A stretch of DNA of 64,000 nucleotides from Burkholderia sp. MS389 (GTDB lineage Bacteria; Pseudomonadota; Gammaproteobacteria; Burkholderiales; Burkholderiaceae), in the NCBI RefSeq assembly GCF_016899425.1, contig NZ_CP045995.1, positions 2,852,001 to 2,916,000 on the forward strand. Reading direction: 5' to 3'. Below the pieces are notes generated by a model. It saw only the letters and a list, made by a program, of their open reading frames with translations, was not told the DNA's origin and did no database searches. Positions within the stretch are counted from its first letter, which is position 1, and each line of letters opens with the position of its first letter. Shown in pieces: positions 1-8,462 of this stretch. A program made the position numbers and the translations under genes.

Positions 1-686
1 ACCTGAAGGGCCGCCCGTTCGTGCCGACCGGCGCGGAATGGGATCAGGCGGTCGAGTACTGGCGCCAGTTCAAGTCGGACGACGGCGCGCAATTCGACCG
101 CGTGGTCGAGCTGAATGCCGCCGACATCGTTCCGCAGGTCACGTGGGGCACGTCGCCGGAAATGGTCACGTCGATCGACGGTCGCGTGCCCGATCCCGAG
201 CGCGAGAAGGATCCGGTCAAGCGCGACGCGATGGAGCGCGCGCTGGCGTACATGGCGCTCGAGCCGAACACGCCGATCGAATCGATCAAGGTCGACAAGA
301 TCTTCATCGGCTCGTGCACGAACGCGCGCATCGAGGACATCCGCGCGGCCGCGTACGTCGTGAAGAAGCTGAACCGCCGCGTCGCGTCGAACGTGCGGCT
401 CGCGATGGTCGTGCCGGGCTCGGGCCTCGTGAAGGCGCAGGCCGAGCGCGAAGGGCTCGACAAGGTGTTCACCGATGCGGGCTTCGAATGGCGCGAGCCG
501 GGCTGCTCGATGTGCCTCGCGATGAACGCCGACCGGCTCGAGCCGGGCGAGCGCTGCGCGTCGACGTCGAACCGCAACTTCGAAGGGCGGCAGGGCGCGG
601 GCGGTCGCACGCACCTCGTGAGCCCCGCGATGGCGGCGGCCGCGGCGATCGAAGGTCACTTCGTCGACATTCGCCAGCTGGGGTAA
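1..686 (+). CDS. leuC: 3-isopropylmalate dehydratase large subunit, 3' part
   Basis: C-terminal half of the large subunit of isopropylmalate isomerase, which interconverts 2- and 3-isopropylmalate in leucine synthesis. The frame is open from the window edge (frame starting at base 3), so the gene is cut by the window and not broken. The aconitase-type [4Fe-4S] ligands are visible: the Cys of GSCTN (codon at 315-317) and the pair in GCSMC about 60 residues later. The C-terminal stretch ending in SPAMAAAAAIEGHF is typical of bacterial LeuC. It is followed by a small lipoprotein gene and leuD, which encodes its partner subunit. Confidence 0.97.
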   Translation, partial: LKGRPFVPTGAEWDQAVEYWRQFKSDDGAQFDRVVELNAADIVPQVTWGTSPEMVTSIDGRVPDPEREKDPVKRDAMERALAYMALEPNTPIESIKVDKIFIGSCTNARIEDIRAAAYVVKKLNRRVASNVRLAMVVPGSGLVKAQAEREGLDKVFTDAGFEWREPGCSMCLAMNADRLEPGERCASTSNRNFEGRQGAGGRTHLVSPAMAAAAAIEGHFVDIRQLG

Positions 687-689
687 CAC

Positions 690-836
690 GTGACGGCATC
701 GAAGGTCATCGCGCGGCTGGTTGCCGCGCTGGCGCTGGCCGGGTTGGGCTTCGGCCTGGCCGGCTGCAATACCGTCCGAGGCTTCGGGGAAGACGTCAAC
801 GCCGCCGGCAGCGCGCTCAAGCGCGCCGCGGAGTGA
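690..836 (+). CDS. entericidin-like small lipoprotein
   Basis: A 48-residue protein starting at GTG, 3 bases after the leuC stop. It has a basic N-terminus, a hydrophobic core and the lipobox LAGC (Cys26), followed by a short polar tail (NTVRGFGEDVNAAGSALKR). This is the build of entericidin A/B peptides, tiny lipoproteins sorted to the membrane; their role is usually discussed as toxin/antidote or envelope stress. The tight spacing suggests co-transcription with leuC and leuD. The call rests on the lipobox, size and the G-x-D-V-x-x-A-G pattern; the function here is inferred only from family. Confidence 0.85.
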   Translation: MTASKVIARLVAALALAGLGFGLAGCNTVRGFGEDVNAAGSALKRAAE

Positions 837-904
837 CGTTTCCCGCCGAGAATTTGTCGATGTGCGCCGGCTGACTGCCGGCCCTTCAACCGGATAGACG
901 GATC

Positions 905-1555
905 ATGGAAAAATTCACTGTACATACCGGCGTCGTGGCGCCGCTCGATCGCGAGAACGTCGACACCGACGCGATCATCCCGAAGCAGTTCCTGAAGTCG
1001 ATCAAGCGCACGGGCTTCGGTCCGAACGCGTTCGACGAGTGGCGTTACCTCGATCACGGCGAGCCGGGCCAGGACAACTCGAAGCGTCCGCTGAACCCGG
1101 ACTTCGTGCTGAACCAGCCGCGCTACCAGGGCGCGTCGGTGCTGCTCGCCCGCAAGAACTTCGGCTGCGGCAGCTCGCGCGAGCACGCGCCGTGGGCGCT
1201 GCAGCAGTACGGCTTCCGCGCGATCATCGCGCCGAGCTTCGCGGACATCTTCTTCAACAACTGCTACAAGAACGGTCTGCTGCCGATCGTGCTGACCGAG
1301 CAGCAGGTCGATCACCTGTTCAACGAGACGGCCGCGTTCAACGGCTTTCAACTGACGATCGATCTCGACGCGCAGGTCGTGCGCGCGGGCGACGGCCGCG
1401 AGTATCCGTTCGAGATCGCCGCGTTCCGCAAGTACTGCCTGCTGAACGGTTTCGACGACATCGGCCTCACGCTGCGCCACGCGGACAAGATCCGCCAGTT
1501 CGAGGCAGAGCGGCTCGTGAAGCAGCCTTGGCTCAACACCAAGCTGGTCCGCTGA
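905..1555 (+). CDS. leuD: 3-isopropylmalate dehydratase small subunit
   Basis: A 216-residue swivel-domain subunit that pairs with LeuC to form isopropylmalate isomerase. The start MEKFTVHTGVVAPLDRENVD and the motif NFGCGSSREHAPWAL (about residues 80-95) are diagnostic, and the length is that of the long bacterial LeuD type. It lies 68 bp after the small lipoprotein gene and 79 bp before leuB, consistent with one leuCDB operon. Confidence 0.98.
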   Translation: MEKFTVHTGVVAPLDRENVDTDAIIPKQFLKSIKRTGFGPNAFDEWRYLDHGEPGQDNSKRPLNPDFVLNQPRYQGASVLLARKNFGCGSSREHAPWALQQYGFRAIIAPSFADIFFNNCYKNGLLPIVLTEQQVDHLFNETAAFNGFQLTIDLDAQVVRAGDGREYPFEIAAFRKYCLLNGFDDIGLTLRHADKIRQFEAERLVKQPWLNTKLVR

Positions 1556-1634
1556 CATCGCGTTCGAGGCGGGCGCGCTTTGCGCGCGCTCGCCGGCCTG
1601 CCTCCATCACACTCTACCCAGTCAGGAATTTCGC

Positions 1635-2702
1635 ATGAAGATTGCAGTGCTGCCCGGCGACGGCATCGGTCCGGAAATCGTCAATGAAGCGGTGAAGGTG
1701 CTGAACGCACTCGACGAGAAGTTCGAACTCGAACAGGCGCCGGTCGGCGGCGCGGGCTACGAGGCGAGCGGCCATCCGCTGCCCGACGCGACGCTGGCGC
1801 TCGCGAAGCAGGCCGACGCGATCCTGTTCGGCGCGGTCGGCGACTGGAAGTACGACTCGCTGGAACGCGCGCTGCGCCCCGAGCAGGCGATCCTCGGGCT
1901 GCGCAAGCACCTCGAGCTGTTCGCGAACTTCCGCCCGGCGATCTGCTATCCGCAGCTCGTCGATGCATCGCCGTTGAAGCCGGAACTCGTCGCGGGCCTC
2001 GACATCCTGATCGTGCGCGAACTGAACGGCGACATCTACTTCGGCCAGCCGCGCGGCGTGCGTGCGGCGCCGGACGGCCCGTTCGCCGGCGAGCGCGAAG
2101 GCTTCGACACGATGCGCTATTCGGAGCCGGAAGTGCGCCGCATCGCGCACGTCGCGTTCCAGGCCGCGCAAAAGCGCGCGAAGAAGCTGCTGTCGGTCGA
2201 CAAGTCGAACGTGCTGGAGACGTCGCAGTTCTGGCGCGACATCATGATCGACGTGTCGAAGGAGTACGCGGACGTCGAGCTGTCGCACATGTACGTCGAC
2301 AACGCGGCGATGCAGCTCGCGAAGGCGCCGAAGCAGTTCGACGTGATCGTCACCGGCAACATGTTCGGCGACATCCTGTCGGACGAAGCGTCGATGCTCA
2401 CGGGCTCGATCGGCATGCTGCCGTCGGCGTCGCTCGACAAGCACAACAAGGGCCTGTACGAGCCGTCGCACGGTTCGGCGCCGGACATCGCGGGCAAGGG
2501 CATCGCGAACCCGCTCGCGACGATCCTGTCGGCCGCGATGCTGTTGCGCTACTCGCTGAATCGCGCCGAGCAGGCCGATCGCATCGAGCGCGCGGTGAAA
2601 ACGGTGCTCGAACAGGGCTACCGCACCGGCGACATCGCGACGCCGGGCTGCAAGCAGGTCGGCACGGCCGCGATGGGCGATGCGGTGGTCGCCGCGTTGT
2701 AA
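1635..2702 (+). CDS. leuB: 3-isopropylmalate dehydrogenase
   Basis: A 355-residue NAD-dependent decarboxylating dehydrogenase giving 2-ketoisocaproate in leucine synthesis. It begins MKIAVLPGDGIGPEI. The substrate and metal-binding segments are present: RELNGDIYFG, YVDNAAMQL, the Asp-rich TGNMFGDILSDEASMLTGS, and the NAD-binding YEPSHGSAPDIAGKG. The AATTTCGC stretch before ATG gives only a weak ribosome site (CAGGAA at about 1622). Last gene of the leu block; an inverted repeat follows before asd. Confidence 0.98.
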   Translation: MKIAVLPGDGIGPEIVNEAVKVLNALDEKFELEQAPVGGAGYEASGHPLPDATLALAKQADAILFGAVGDWKYDSLERALRPEQAILGLRKHLELFANFRPAICYPQLVDASPLKPELVAGLDILIVRELNGDIYFGQPRGVRAAPDGPFAGEREGFDTMRYSEPEVRRIAHVAFQAAQKRAKKLLSVDKSNVLETSQFWRDIMIDVSKEYADVELSHMYVDNAAMQLAKAPKQFDVIVTGNMFGDILSDEASMLTGSIGMLPSASLDKHNKGLYEPSHGSAPDIAGKGIANPLATILSAAMLLRYSLNRAEQADRIERAVKTVLEQGYRTGDIATPGCKQVGTAAMGDAVVAAL

Positions 2703-2741
2703 GCGCGTGGCAATGAAGTGCGGTAATTAATGTGGAAAAGG

Positions 2742-2776
2742 GTGCGAACGGGCCGGAAAAATCGGCCGGTTCGCGC
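2742..2776 (+). terminator. hairpin after leuB, possible terminator without U-tract
   Basis: Inverted repeat GCGAAC-G-GGCCG / CGGCC-G-GTTCGC around an A-rich loop (GAAAAAT), with one internal G/G mismatch. It lies 40 bp after the leuB stop. No run of T follows, so it is a weak intrinsic terminator at best; it may act as an RNA 3'-end stabiliser or a pause site. Confidence 0.4.
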
Positions 2777-2822
2777 ACGGTTGGCCGTTGTGCGGGCCAC
2801 CGGCTTTGTGTAGACTCGAACG

Positions 2823-2942
2823 ATGGCGCTGATTTCCCTGATCTCCCCGGTCCTGAAACTCCACGGCAACACTGCCCGTGCGGGTGCGCGCGCCATCGTC
2901 ATCACGAAAACCATTACCACGAAAACGATCATTAAACGCTGA
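2823..2942 (+). CDS. candidate 39-residue leader peptide of asd
   Basis: An ATG-started small frame ending 85 bp before asd. Its last 16 residues are crowded with Thr, Ile and Lys (AIVITKTITTKTIIKR: five Thr, five Ile, three Lys), all end products of the aspartate pathway that Asd feeds. The stretch uses A-rich codons unusual for this genome. A GC-rich hairpin follows the stop. That arrangement resembles amino-acid attenuation leaders such as thrL. Against it: no good ribosome site is visible before the ATG, and another frame over the same bases (ending at 2935) is His-rich, so the composition may come from the nucleotide sequence itself. Confidence 0.4.
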   Translation: MALISLISPVLKLHGNTARAGARAIVITKTITTKTIIKR

Positions 2943-2998
2943 TCGCCGTCGTGCCCGCCTGTTTCCCCGCGCGGTCACGCGGGGACGGAAATGGCGGG
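2926..2998 (+). promoter_or_regulatory. hairpins between leader and asd
   Basis: Two stem-loops. The first, CGATCA/TGATCG (2926-2931 with 2940-2945), spans the leader stop codon. The second is a composite hairpin: outer CCCGCC/GGCGGG (2954-2959 with 2993-2998) and inner perfect CCCCGCG/CGCGGGG (2965-2971 with 2978-2984). No U-tract follows, so if it is an attenuator the mechanism would be Rho-dependent or translational. Confidence 0.45.
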
Positions 2999-3027
2999 GA
3001 AGCTCCATTCAAAGCAAAGGGTTAGTC

Positions 3028-4149
3028 ATGAACGTAGGTCTCGTAGGTTGGCGCGGCATGGTCGGCAGCGTCCTGATGCAGCGCATGCAGGAAGAGGGCG
3101 ATTTCGACCTGATCGAACCGGTGTTTTTCAGCACCAGCAATACGGGCGGCAAGGCGCCGTCGTTCGCGAAAAACGAGACCACGCTCAAGGACGCGACCAA
3201 CGTCGACGAGCTGAAGAAGTGCGACGTGATCATCACGTGCCAGGGCGGCGACTACACGAACGACGTGTTCCCGAAGCTGCGCGCGGCCGGCTGGAACGGC
3301 TACTGGATCGACGCGGCATCGTCGCTGCGGATGCAGGACGACGCGGTCATCATCCTCGATCCGGTCAACCTCGACGTGATCAAGGACGCGCTCGTCAAGG
3401 GCACGAAGAACTTCATCGGCGGCAACTGCACGGTCAGCCTGATGCTGATGGCGCTCGGCGGCCTGTTCCGCGAGAACCTCGTCGACTGGATCACCGCGAT
3501 GACGTACCAGGCCGCATCGGGAGCGGGCGCGCAGAACATGCGCGAGCTGCTGTCGCAGATGGGCACGCTGAACGGCGCGGTGCAGGAACAGCTTGCCGAT
3601 CCGGCTTCCGCGATCCTCGACATCGACCGCCGCGTGCTGGCCGCGATGAACAGCGACGCGATGCCGACGAGTCACTTCGGCGTGCCGCTGGCCGGTTCGC
3701 TGATTCCGTGGATCGACAAGGATCTCGGCAACGGGATGTCGAAGGAAGAGTGGAAGGGCGGCGCGGAAACCAACAAGATCCTCGGCAAGCCCGCGATGGG
3801 CGAGCCGGGTTCGATCCCGGTCGACGGCCTGTGCGTGCGGATCGGCGCGATGCGCTGCCACTCGCAGGCGCTGACGATCAAGCTGAAGAAGGACGTGCCG
3901 CTCGACGAGATCAACGGCATCCTCGCATCGGCGAACGACTGGGTGAAGGTCGTGCCGAACGAGCGTGAAGCGTCGATGCGCGACCTGTCGCCGGCGAAGA
4001 TCACCGGCACGCTGACGGTGCCGGTCGGCCGCCTGCGCAAGCTCGCGATGGGCGGCGAATACCTGTCGGCGTTCACGGTCGGCGATCAGCTGCTGTGGGG
4101 CGCGGCCGAGCCGCTGCGCCGCATGCTGCGCATCCTGCTCGACAAGTAA
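3028..4149 (+). CDS. asd: aspartate-semialdehyde dehydrogenase
   Basis: A 373-residue NADP-dependent enzyme making aspartate semialdehyde, the branch point to Lys, Met, Thr and Ile (and diaminopimelate for peptidoglycan). It starts MNVGLVGWRGMVGS, giving the nucleotide-binding loop. The catalytic Cys lies in GGNCTVSLML, and the substrate-binding region includes the SGAGAQNM and GAMRCHSQ segments. The ATG at 3028 has AAAGCAAAGGG just upstream; an in-frame upstream extension of 50 codons lacks family similarity and was dropped. A strong terminator follows. Confidence 0.98.
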   Translation: MNVGLVGWRGMVGSVLMQRMQEEGDFDLIEPVFFSTSNTGGKAPSFAKNETTLKDATNVDELKKCDVIITCQGGDYTNDVFPKLRAAGWNGYWIDAASSLRMQDDAVIILDPVNLDVIKDALVKGTKNFIGGNCTVSLMLMALGGLFRENLVDWITAMTYQAASGAGAQNMRELLSQMGTLNGAVQEQLADPASAILDIDRRVLAAMNSDAMPTSHFGVPLAGSLIPWIDKDLGNGMSKEEWKGGAETNKILGKPAMGEPGSIPVDGLCVRIGAMRCHSQALTIKLKKDVPLDEINGILASANDWVKVVPNEREASMRDLSPAKITGTLTVPVGRLRKLAMGGEYLSAFTVGDQLLWGAAEPLRRMLRILLDK

Positions 4150-4192
4150 GCACGTTGGCTGTCCGGCCCGCGGGCCGGGCTGCACGATACGA

Positions 4193-4238
4193 CGCGCCGC
4201 GTCGGCCTTGGGATTCAGGGCCGGCGCGGCGCGTTTTT
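4193..4238 (+). terminator. intrinsic terminator of asd
   Basis: A 15-bp GC-rich stem (4193-4207 with 4219-4233, one G-U pair), an 11-nt loop and then TTTTT. It sits between the convergent asd and hook-protein genes. Confidence 0.9.
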
Positions 4239-4248
4239 CATGCGCGGT

Positions 4249-5493
4249 TCAGCGCAGGTTCAGCAGCGTCTGGTCGACGGCCTGCTGGGTCTTGATCGTC
4301 TGCGCATTCGCCTGGTAATTGCGCTGCGCGGTGATCAGGTTCACGAGTTCGGTCGTCAGGTTGACGTTCGAGTTTTCCAGCGCGCTGCCCTGCAGCGTGC
4401 CGTGGTTCGTGCTGCCCGGCGCGGAGATCTGCGGCACGCCCGACGCGGCCGTTTCCGCATACTGGTTGCCGCCGATGTTCACGAGCCCGTTCGGGTTGTT
4501 GAAGTTCGCGAGCGCGATCAGGCCGAGCACCGCGCTCTGGCCGTTCGAGTAGTTGCCGGTCAGCTTGCCGTCGGTGCCGATCGAGAACGTCGTCAGCGTG
4601 CCGCTCGCGAAGCCGTCCTGCGCGAGGTTGTTCACGCCGTCCTTGCCGCCGTACTGGGTCGTGCCGCCGAGGTCGAGCGTCAGGTTCTGCGGATTCGCGC
4701 CGCCCGTCGTGTTCGGGATCGAGAACGCGAACTGGCCGAGGCTCGCGGTCGGCTGGCCGGTCGCGGCCGACGTCGTCGAGCTGATCCGGCCCGATGCGTC
4801 GAACGTGACGGTGCCGAGATTCGTCGGCGTCTGGCCCTGCGCGCCCGCGTAGGCTTGCCACGTGCCGGCCGCCGGCTTCACGAAGTACAGGTTGACCGGC
4901 TGCGAACCGCCAAGCGAGTCGTAGACCTGGATCGACGTGTTGTAGTTGTACGTCGTGTTGTCGGTCGCGTTGAACGGCGTCTTGGCCGGCACCTTGTCCT
5001 GCGCGTTCAGGTTGAACTGGCCGGTGATCTTGTTCGTCGCGCGCGGCGCGATGTTGCTGGTCGGCGCCTGCAGCGGCACGGTCTGCGCGGTGTTGATCAC
5101 GCCGCCGGCGCCTGCCGCATAGCCCATCAGGTTGCGGCCTTGCGCGTCGACGATCGCGCCGTTCTTGTCGCGGTGGAACGTGCCGTCGCGCGAGTACGTG
5201 GTCACGCCGTTGCTCGACATCTGGAAGAAGCCGTTGCCGTTGATCGCGACGTCGAGCGACGACTTCGTCGAATTGATCGTTCCCTGGCTGAAATGCTGCT
5301 GCACCGACGCGAGCCGCGTGCCGATGCCGATCTGCGTGTTGACCGACGTCGCGACCGAATTTGCGTACATGTCGGCGAAGTTTGCGCGGCCCTGCTTGAA
5401 GCCGACCGTGTTTGCGTTCGCGATGTTGTTGCCGATCACGTCGAGATTGCTCGACGCGCCGGCCAACCCGCTCAAACCCTGTTGATAGCCCAT
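4249..5493 (-). CDS. flgE: flagellar hook protein FlgE, isolated copy
   Basis: A 414-residue hook-type protein. It has the flagellar rod/hook N-terminal signature (SNLDVIGNNIANANTVGFK, from about residue 12), a variable Thr/Asn/Gly-rich middle, and the matching C-terminal helix (NLITAQRNYQANAQTIKTQQ) that packs with the N-terminus in the axial filament. Start: ATG with GGGGACGA upstream; the longer frame adds 36 residues that do not fit the family. No other flagellar gene is nearby, although hook genes normally sit inside flgB-L operons, so this is either a second hook gene or a displaced one. Whether a canonical flgE exists elsewhere cannot be seen here. Confidence 0.93.
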   Translation of the reverse strand: MGYQQGLSGLAGASSNLDVIGNNIANANTVGFKQGRANFADMYANSVATSVNTQIGIGTRLASVQQHFSQGTINSTKSSLDVAINGNGFFQMSSNGVTTYSRDGTFHRDKNGAIVDAQGRNLMGYAAGAGGVINTAQTVPLQAPTSNIAPRATNKITGQFNLNAQDKVPAKTPFNATDNTTYNYNTSIQVYDSLGGSQPVNLYFVKPAAGTWQAYAGAQGQTPTNLGTVTFDASGRISSTTSAATGQPTASLGQFAFSIPNTTGGANPQNLTLDLGGTTQYGGKDGVNNLAQDGFASGTLTTFSIGTDGKLTGNYSNGQSAVLGLIALANFNNPNGLVNIGGNQYAETAASGVPQISAPGSTNHGTLQGSALENSNVNLTTELVNLITAQRNYQANAQTIKTQQAVDQTLLNLR

Positions 5494-6202
5494 GTTCGTC
5501 CCCGTAACGAGCTGGTGAGTGATGCAGTCGTGCGACTGCGCGATGGCCCTCCGGTACTGCACGGCATCAGCCCGGCCGGCGCGCTCCCGCCTTTCCCGCA
5601 TGGGCGAGCGCGACGTCGAAACATGCCGATTCCTGTTTGAAGGCGATCGTATCGACGGCGGTTATTCGGTCTGTGTAATTTTGTGTAATGAAATTGAATT
5701 GATGCAGAAATGATCGCTTTTGTATGAGTAATCAAGCGAGAGAGAGGGGGTCAAAGCCTTGCGGGGCGGGGATTTGGTGGTGTGGATTTTCATTTCTCCG
5801 ATAAGAGGCGGAAATTGGCTTCTTATCGGCGAATTGGAATTGATTGGAGTGGGATGGGGCGCCGGTCGGGATTTGTCTTGATTTTCCGGCTGTTAATTCA
5901 TTAACGGCGGACAGGATGGATTGTTGAGGGAGTGCTTGCGATTCTGTCGCCGCGATCCTGCGGCGGACGCCCGCTGAGCGCCAAAAAGCCGCGTCATTCG
6001 AGCGGGGCGCGAGGCTGCCGCGAGACGGCTTCCAACTGCGGCACGCAGGTTCGTTTTGATCGATCGGATGCATGGGCTACGGGCAGACGGACCCGCGCGA
6101 CACGAGCGCCCGCCCGGGCCCGGTGGCACCTGTCGGCGACGAATTCGGCCGGAACCCGATCGTGTGAAGTAAACTACGCGGTTACGACGCACAGACCCGC
6201 CG
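5494..6202. other. AT-rich intergenic region between flgE and fimV
   Basis: About 800 bp separate the divergent flgE and fimV genes. The part at 5640-5900 is much richer in A/T than its surroundings and holds the inverted repeat described separately. No frame in it looks like a real gene. The upstream promoters of both genes must lie here, but I could not place a convincing sigma-70 pair. Confidence 0.6.
5798..5829. repeat. inverted repeat CCGATAAGA...TCTTATCGG
   Basis: A perfect 9-bp inverted repeat (5798-5806 and 5821-5829) around a 14-bp centre. Read on the minus strand, 5823-5830 gives GCCGATAA, identical to the -10 core of flagellar sigma-28 promoters, but no matching TAAA -35 lies at the right distance. 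It may be a binding site upstream of the isolated hook gene. Confidence 0.5.
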
Positions 6203-6233
6203 AAAGCGTCGCGTTCCGCGCGACGCTTTTGCA
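6203..6233 (+). terminator. terminator-like hairpin 77 bp upstream of fimV
   Basis: A perfect 11-bp stem AAAGCGTCGCG/CGCGACGCTTT with a 5-nt loop, ending in TTTT. It points in the fimV direction but no gene ends before it on this strand. It could end a small transcript from the intergenic region or attenuate fimV. Confidence 0.6.
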
Positions 6234-6305
6234 TTTCTGCAGCGCTTTATTGACGCTTCCAACCGCGAATCCGAGCCGCGCCCGTGCGCGGCGATAGAGC
6301 CAACG

Positions 6306-8462
6306 ATGTCCCGAATTTCCTTGTTTCCGCGCCAGTCCCGTCTGTCGCGCGCCGTGCGTGGCGCGCTGGCGATCCTGGCGCTCGGCGCCGCCGCATCGGC
6401 GTGGGCAGTCGGCACCGGCGACCTGCCGGCATCCGCCGTCGGCGGCGCCGCCCCGCTTACCGTGACGGTCCAGCCGGGCCAGTCGCTGAACGACATCGCG
6501 AAAGCGGCCACGCAATCGCACGATCCGGCCGTGCTCGCGCGCGCCGGTCGCGCGCTGTTCGACGCCAATCCGCAGGCGTTCATGAAGCGCGACGCGAGCC
6601 GTTTGAAAGTCGGCGCGACACTGACGGTGCCCGCGCTCGATGCGACCGGCGCGGCGCTCGCGCCGGCCGGCGCATCCGCCGCGTCCGCTGCATCTGGCCC
6701 GACGGCCGCTTCCGCGCCCGCCGCCGCATCGGGTGGGGCAGCGATCGCGCAGCACGGCGCATCCGCGCCGCAGCCCGGTTCGGCCGCGCAACCCGCGCCG
6801 GTGGCGCCGGCCCTGCATGCCGCTCCGGTGAGCGGCGCGAGTGCCGCGACGGCGACGGCGGCGGGCGCATCCGCTTCGAGCGGTGCTTCGGCGTCGATCG
6901 GTGCGTCGGCCGCGCATGGCGCATCGGCTGTCGACGGCACGCAGCCGGCGGCGCCCACGGGCGGTGCGAGCGGCCCGCATGTATGGAGCGGTGCGATCCA
7001 GTCGGCGCCGTCGTCCGCGAGCGAGGCGACGGGGCAGTCGGTGCCGGGCAACCCGGTTGCCGGCATGCGCGAGCCGGCCGGCGCGGCACCCGCCGTCGGT
7101 GCGTCGCAGCCGCGGCCGTCGAGCCTGCAGCAATTGCTCGCGTTGAAGAACCGCGTGCTGATGGAGTTGCAGAAGCACGGCATCGGCAAGCCGGCGACGA
7201 CGACCGGCGTCGCGCCTGCTCCGGCGCCTGCCGCGCCGCGTGCGGCTGCGAATGACGCGGGTGCATCGGCCGCTGCATCGACGGCGGACGAAGTCGCGTC
7301 GGGTGTGGCAGCCAGTGCGCTGCAACCGGCATCGGCTTCCGTGCAACCGGTCGCACCCGTCGCGACCTCGGCACGTCGTACCGAGCAGATGGACTGGCGC
7401 CCGGCCGCGGCGGCCGGCGCTGCCGTTATCGTGCTCGCGGCCGGCTTCGCATGGCGCAAACGCCGGAAGGGTCGGCGCGCGGACGAGGCGGGTGCCGCTG
7501 CGACCGCGGCCGCAGCAGGTGGCGCCGCGGCTGCGGAGGCGGAAGCGGAAGCCGCGCCGTCCGTCGAACGCGAACTGCCGATCACGCCCGAGATGCCGAT
7601 CGCACGCGATGCCGCGTCCGACATGAATCTCGCCGCGGCGACTGCCGCCGCCGCGGAGACGATCGAGCCGCCCGCGGCGGATACATCGCCTGCGCTTGTA
7701 GTGACGGCGCCGCACGACGAGTCGCCGGAATTACCGCCTGCTGACGCTGCCGTGTCGCCGGCGAACGACGCGATTCCGGGTTCGGCTGAGGCTCCGCACG
7801 ACGCAGAACCCCTGGAAGAAGCCACTGCCGCCGACAAGCCGGCCGAGTCGACCAAGCTGGCCGAGCCGTCCGCCGCATCCGTCGCCCCTTCGAGCGCCGA
7901 AGCCCAGCACGCGACACTGATGCAGAACGCGATCAGCGCGCTCAACAGTCTCGACATGCCGTTGCCGCCGCGGACGGCGGAGGAGCCGTCGACGACGGGG
8001 GAACCGCCCGCGCAGGCACCGCAGCCCGACGCCGATAAAATTGCAACTAACGGTCAAGCCGCGCAGCACCCGCCGATGGGTTCGGCTGAAACGACACCGG
8101 AACATCCGGCCGACCAGGAAGACGAGCTCGACTGGGATCCGGACGCGGTGACGTCTGCCGGCCAGGCGGGCAGCCCAGCTACGCCGTCGTCGTTGCCGCC
8201 GCTCGGCGGTGCGCAGTTCGGCGCGCTGAAGCTCGACTTCGATCTCGACCTGCCGTCCACGCCGGGCGCCGCGCTGCCTGCGCTTACCGCGGACGAGCTT
8301 GTGCGCATCGCCCGCAACAAGCTCGACCTCGCGGCCGAATACGTCGAACTGGGCGACCTGTCCGGCGCGCGGACGCTGCTGCAGGAAGTGGTCGACGCGA
8401 ACGACGCCGCGACGCGCGACGATGCCCGCGCGCTGCTCGCGAAACTGGCGGACGAGGCGTGA
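6306..8462 (+). CDS. fimV: FimV/LysM-type pole-associated membrane protein
   Basis: A 718-residue protein. It has a signal peptide (hydrophobic run ending about residue 35 in SAWAVG) and a LysM-like FimV N-terminal region (about 48-115). A long Ala/Pro/Ser-rich periplasmic stretch follows, then one transmembrane helix (about 365-383, followed by RKRRKGRR). An acidic, low-complexity cytoplasmic region comes next, and the C-terminal FimV domain (last 55 residues, RIARNKLDLAAEYVELGD). FimV-family proteins bind peptidoglycan and organise polar machinery such as type IV pili. The stop overlaps the truA start (TGATG), indicating coupled translation with truA and trpF. Confidence 0.9.
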   Translation: MSRISLFPRQSRLSRAVRGALAILALGAAASAWAVGTGDLPASAVGGAAPLTVTVQPGQSLNDIAKAATQSHDPAVLARAGRALFDANPQAFMKRDASRLKVGATLTVPALDATGAALAPAGASAASAASGPTAASAPAAASGGAAIAQHGASAPQPGSAAQPAPVAPALHAAPVSGASAATATAAGASASSGASASIGASAAHGASAVDGTQPAAPTGGASGPHVWSGAIQSAPSSASEATGQSVPGNPVAGMREPAGAAPAVGASQPRPSSLQQLLALKNRVLMELQKHGIGKPATTTGVAPAPAPAAPRAAANDAGASAAASTADEVASGVAASALQPASASVQPVAPVATSARRTEQMDWRPAAAAGAAVIVLAAGFAWRKRRKGRRADEAGAAATAAAAGGAAAAEAEAEAAPSVERELPITPEMPIARDAASDMNLAAATAAAAETIEPPAADTSPALVVTAPHDESPELPPADAAVSPANDAIPGSAEAPHDAEPLEEATAADKPAESTKLAEPSAASVAPSSAEAQHATLMQNAISALNSLDMPLPPRTAEEPSTTGEPPAQAPQPDADKIATNGQAAQHPPMGSAETTPEHPADQEDELDWDPDAVTSAGQAGSPATPSSLPPLGGAQFGALKLDFDLDLPSTPGAALPALTADELVRIARNKLDLAAEYVELGDLSGARTLLQEVVDANDAATRDDARALLAKLADEA

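Noticed and set aside
2732..2935. His-rich frame (ends RHHENHYHENDH) as a his-type leader
   Set aside because: Next gene is asd, not a histidine gene, and most of the frame is not protein-like; kept only as a caution on the Thr/Ile/Lys leader.
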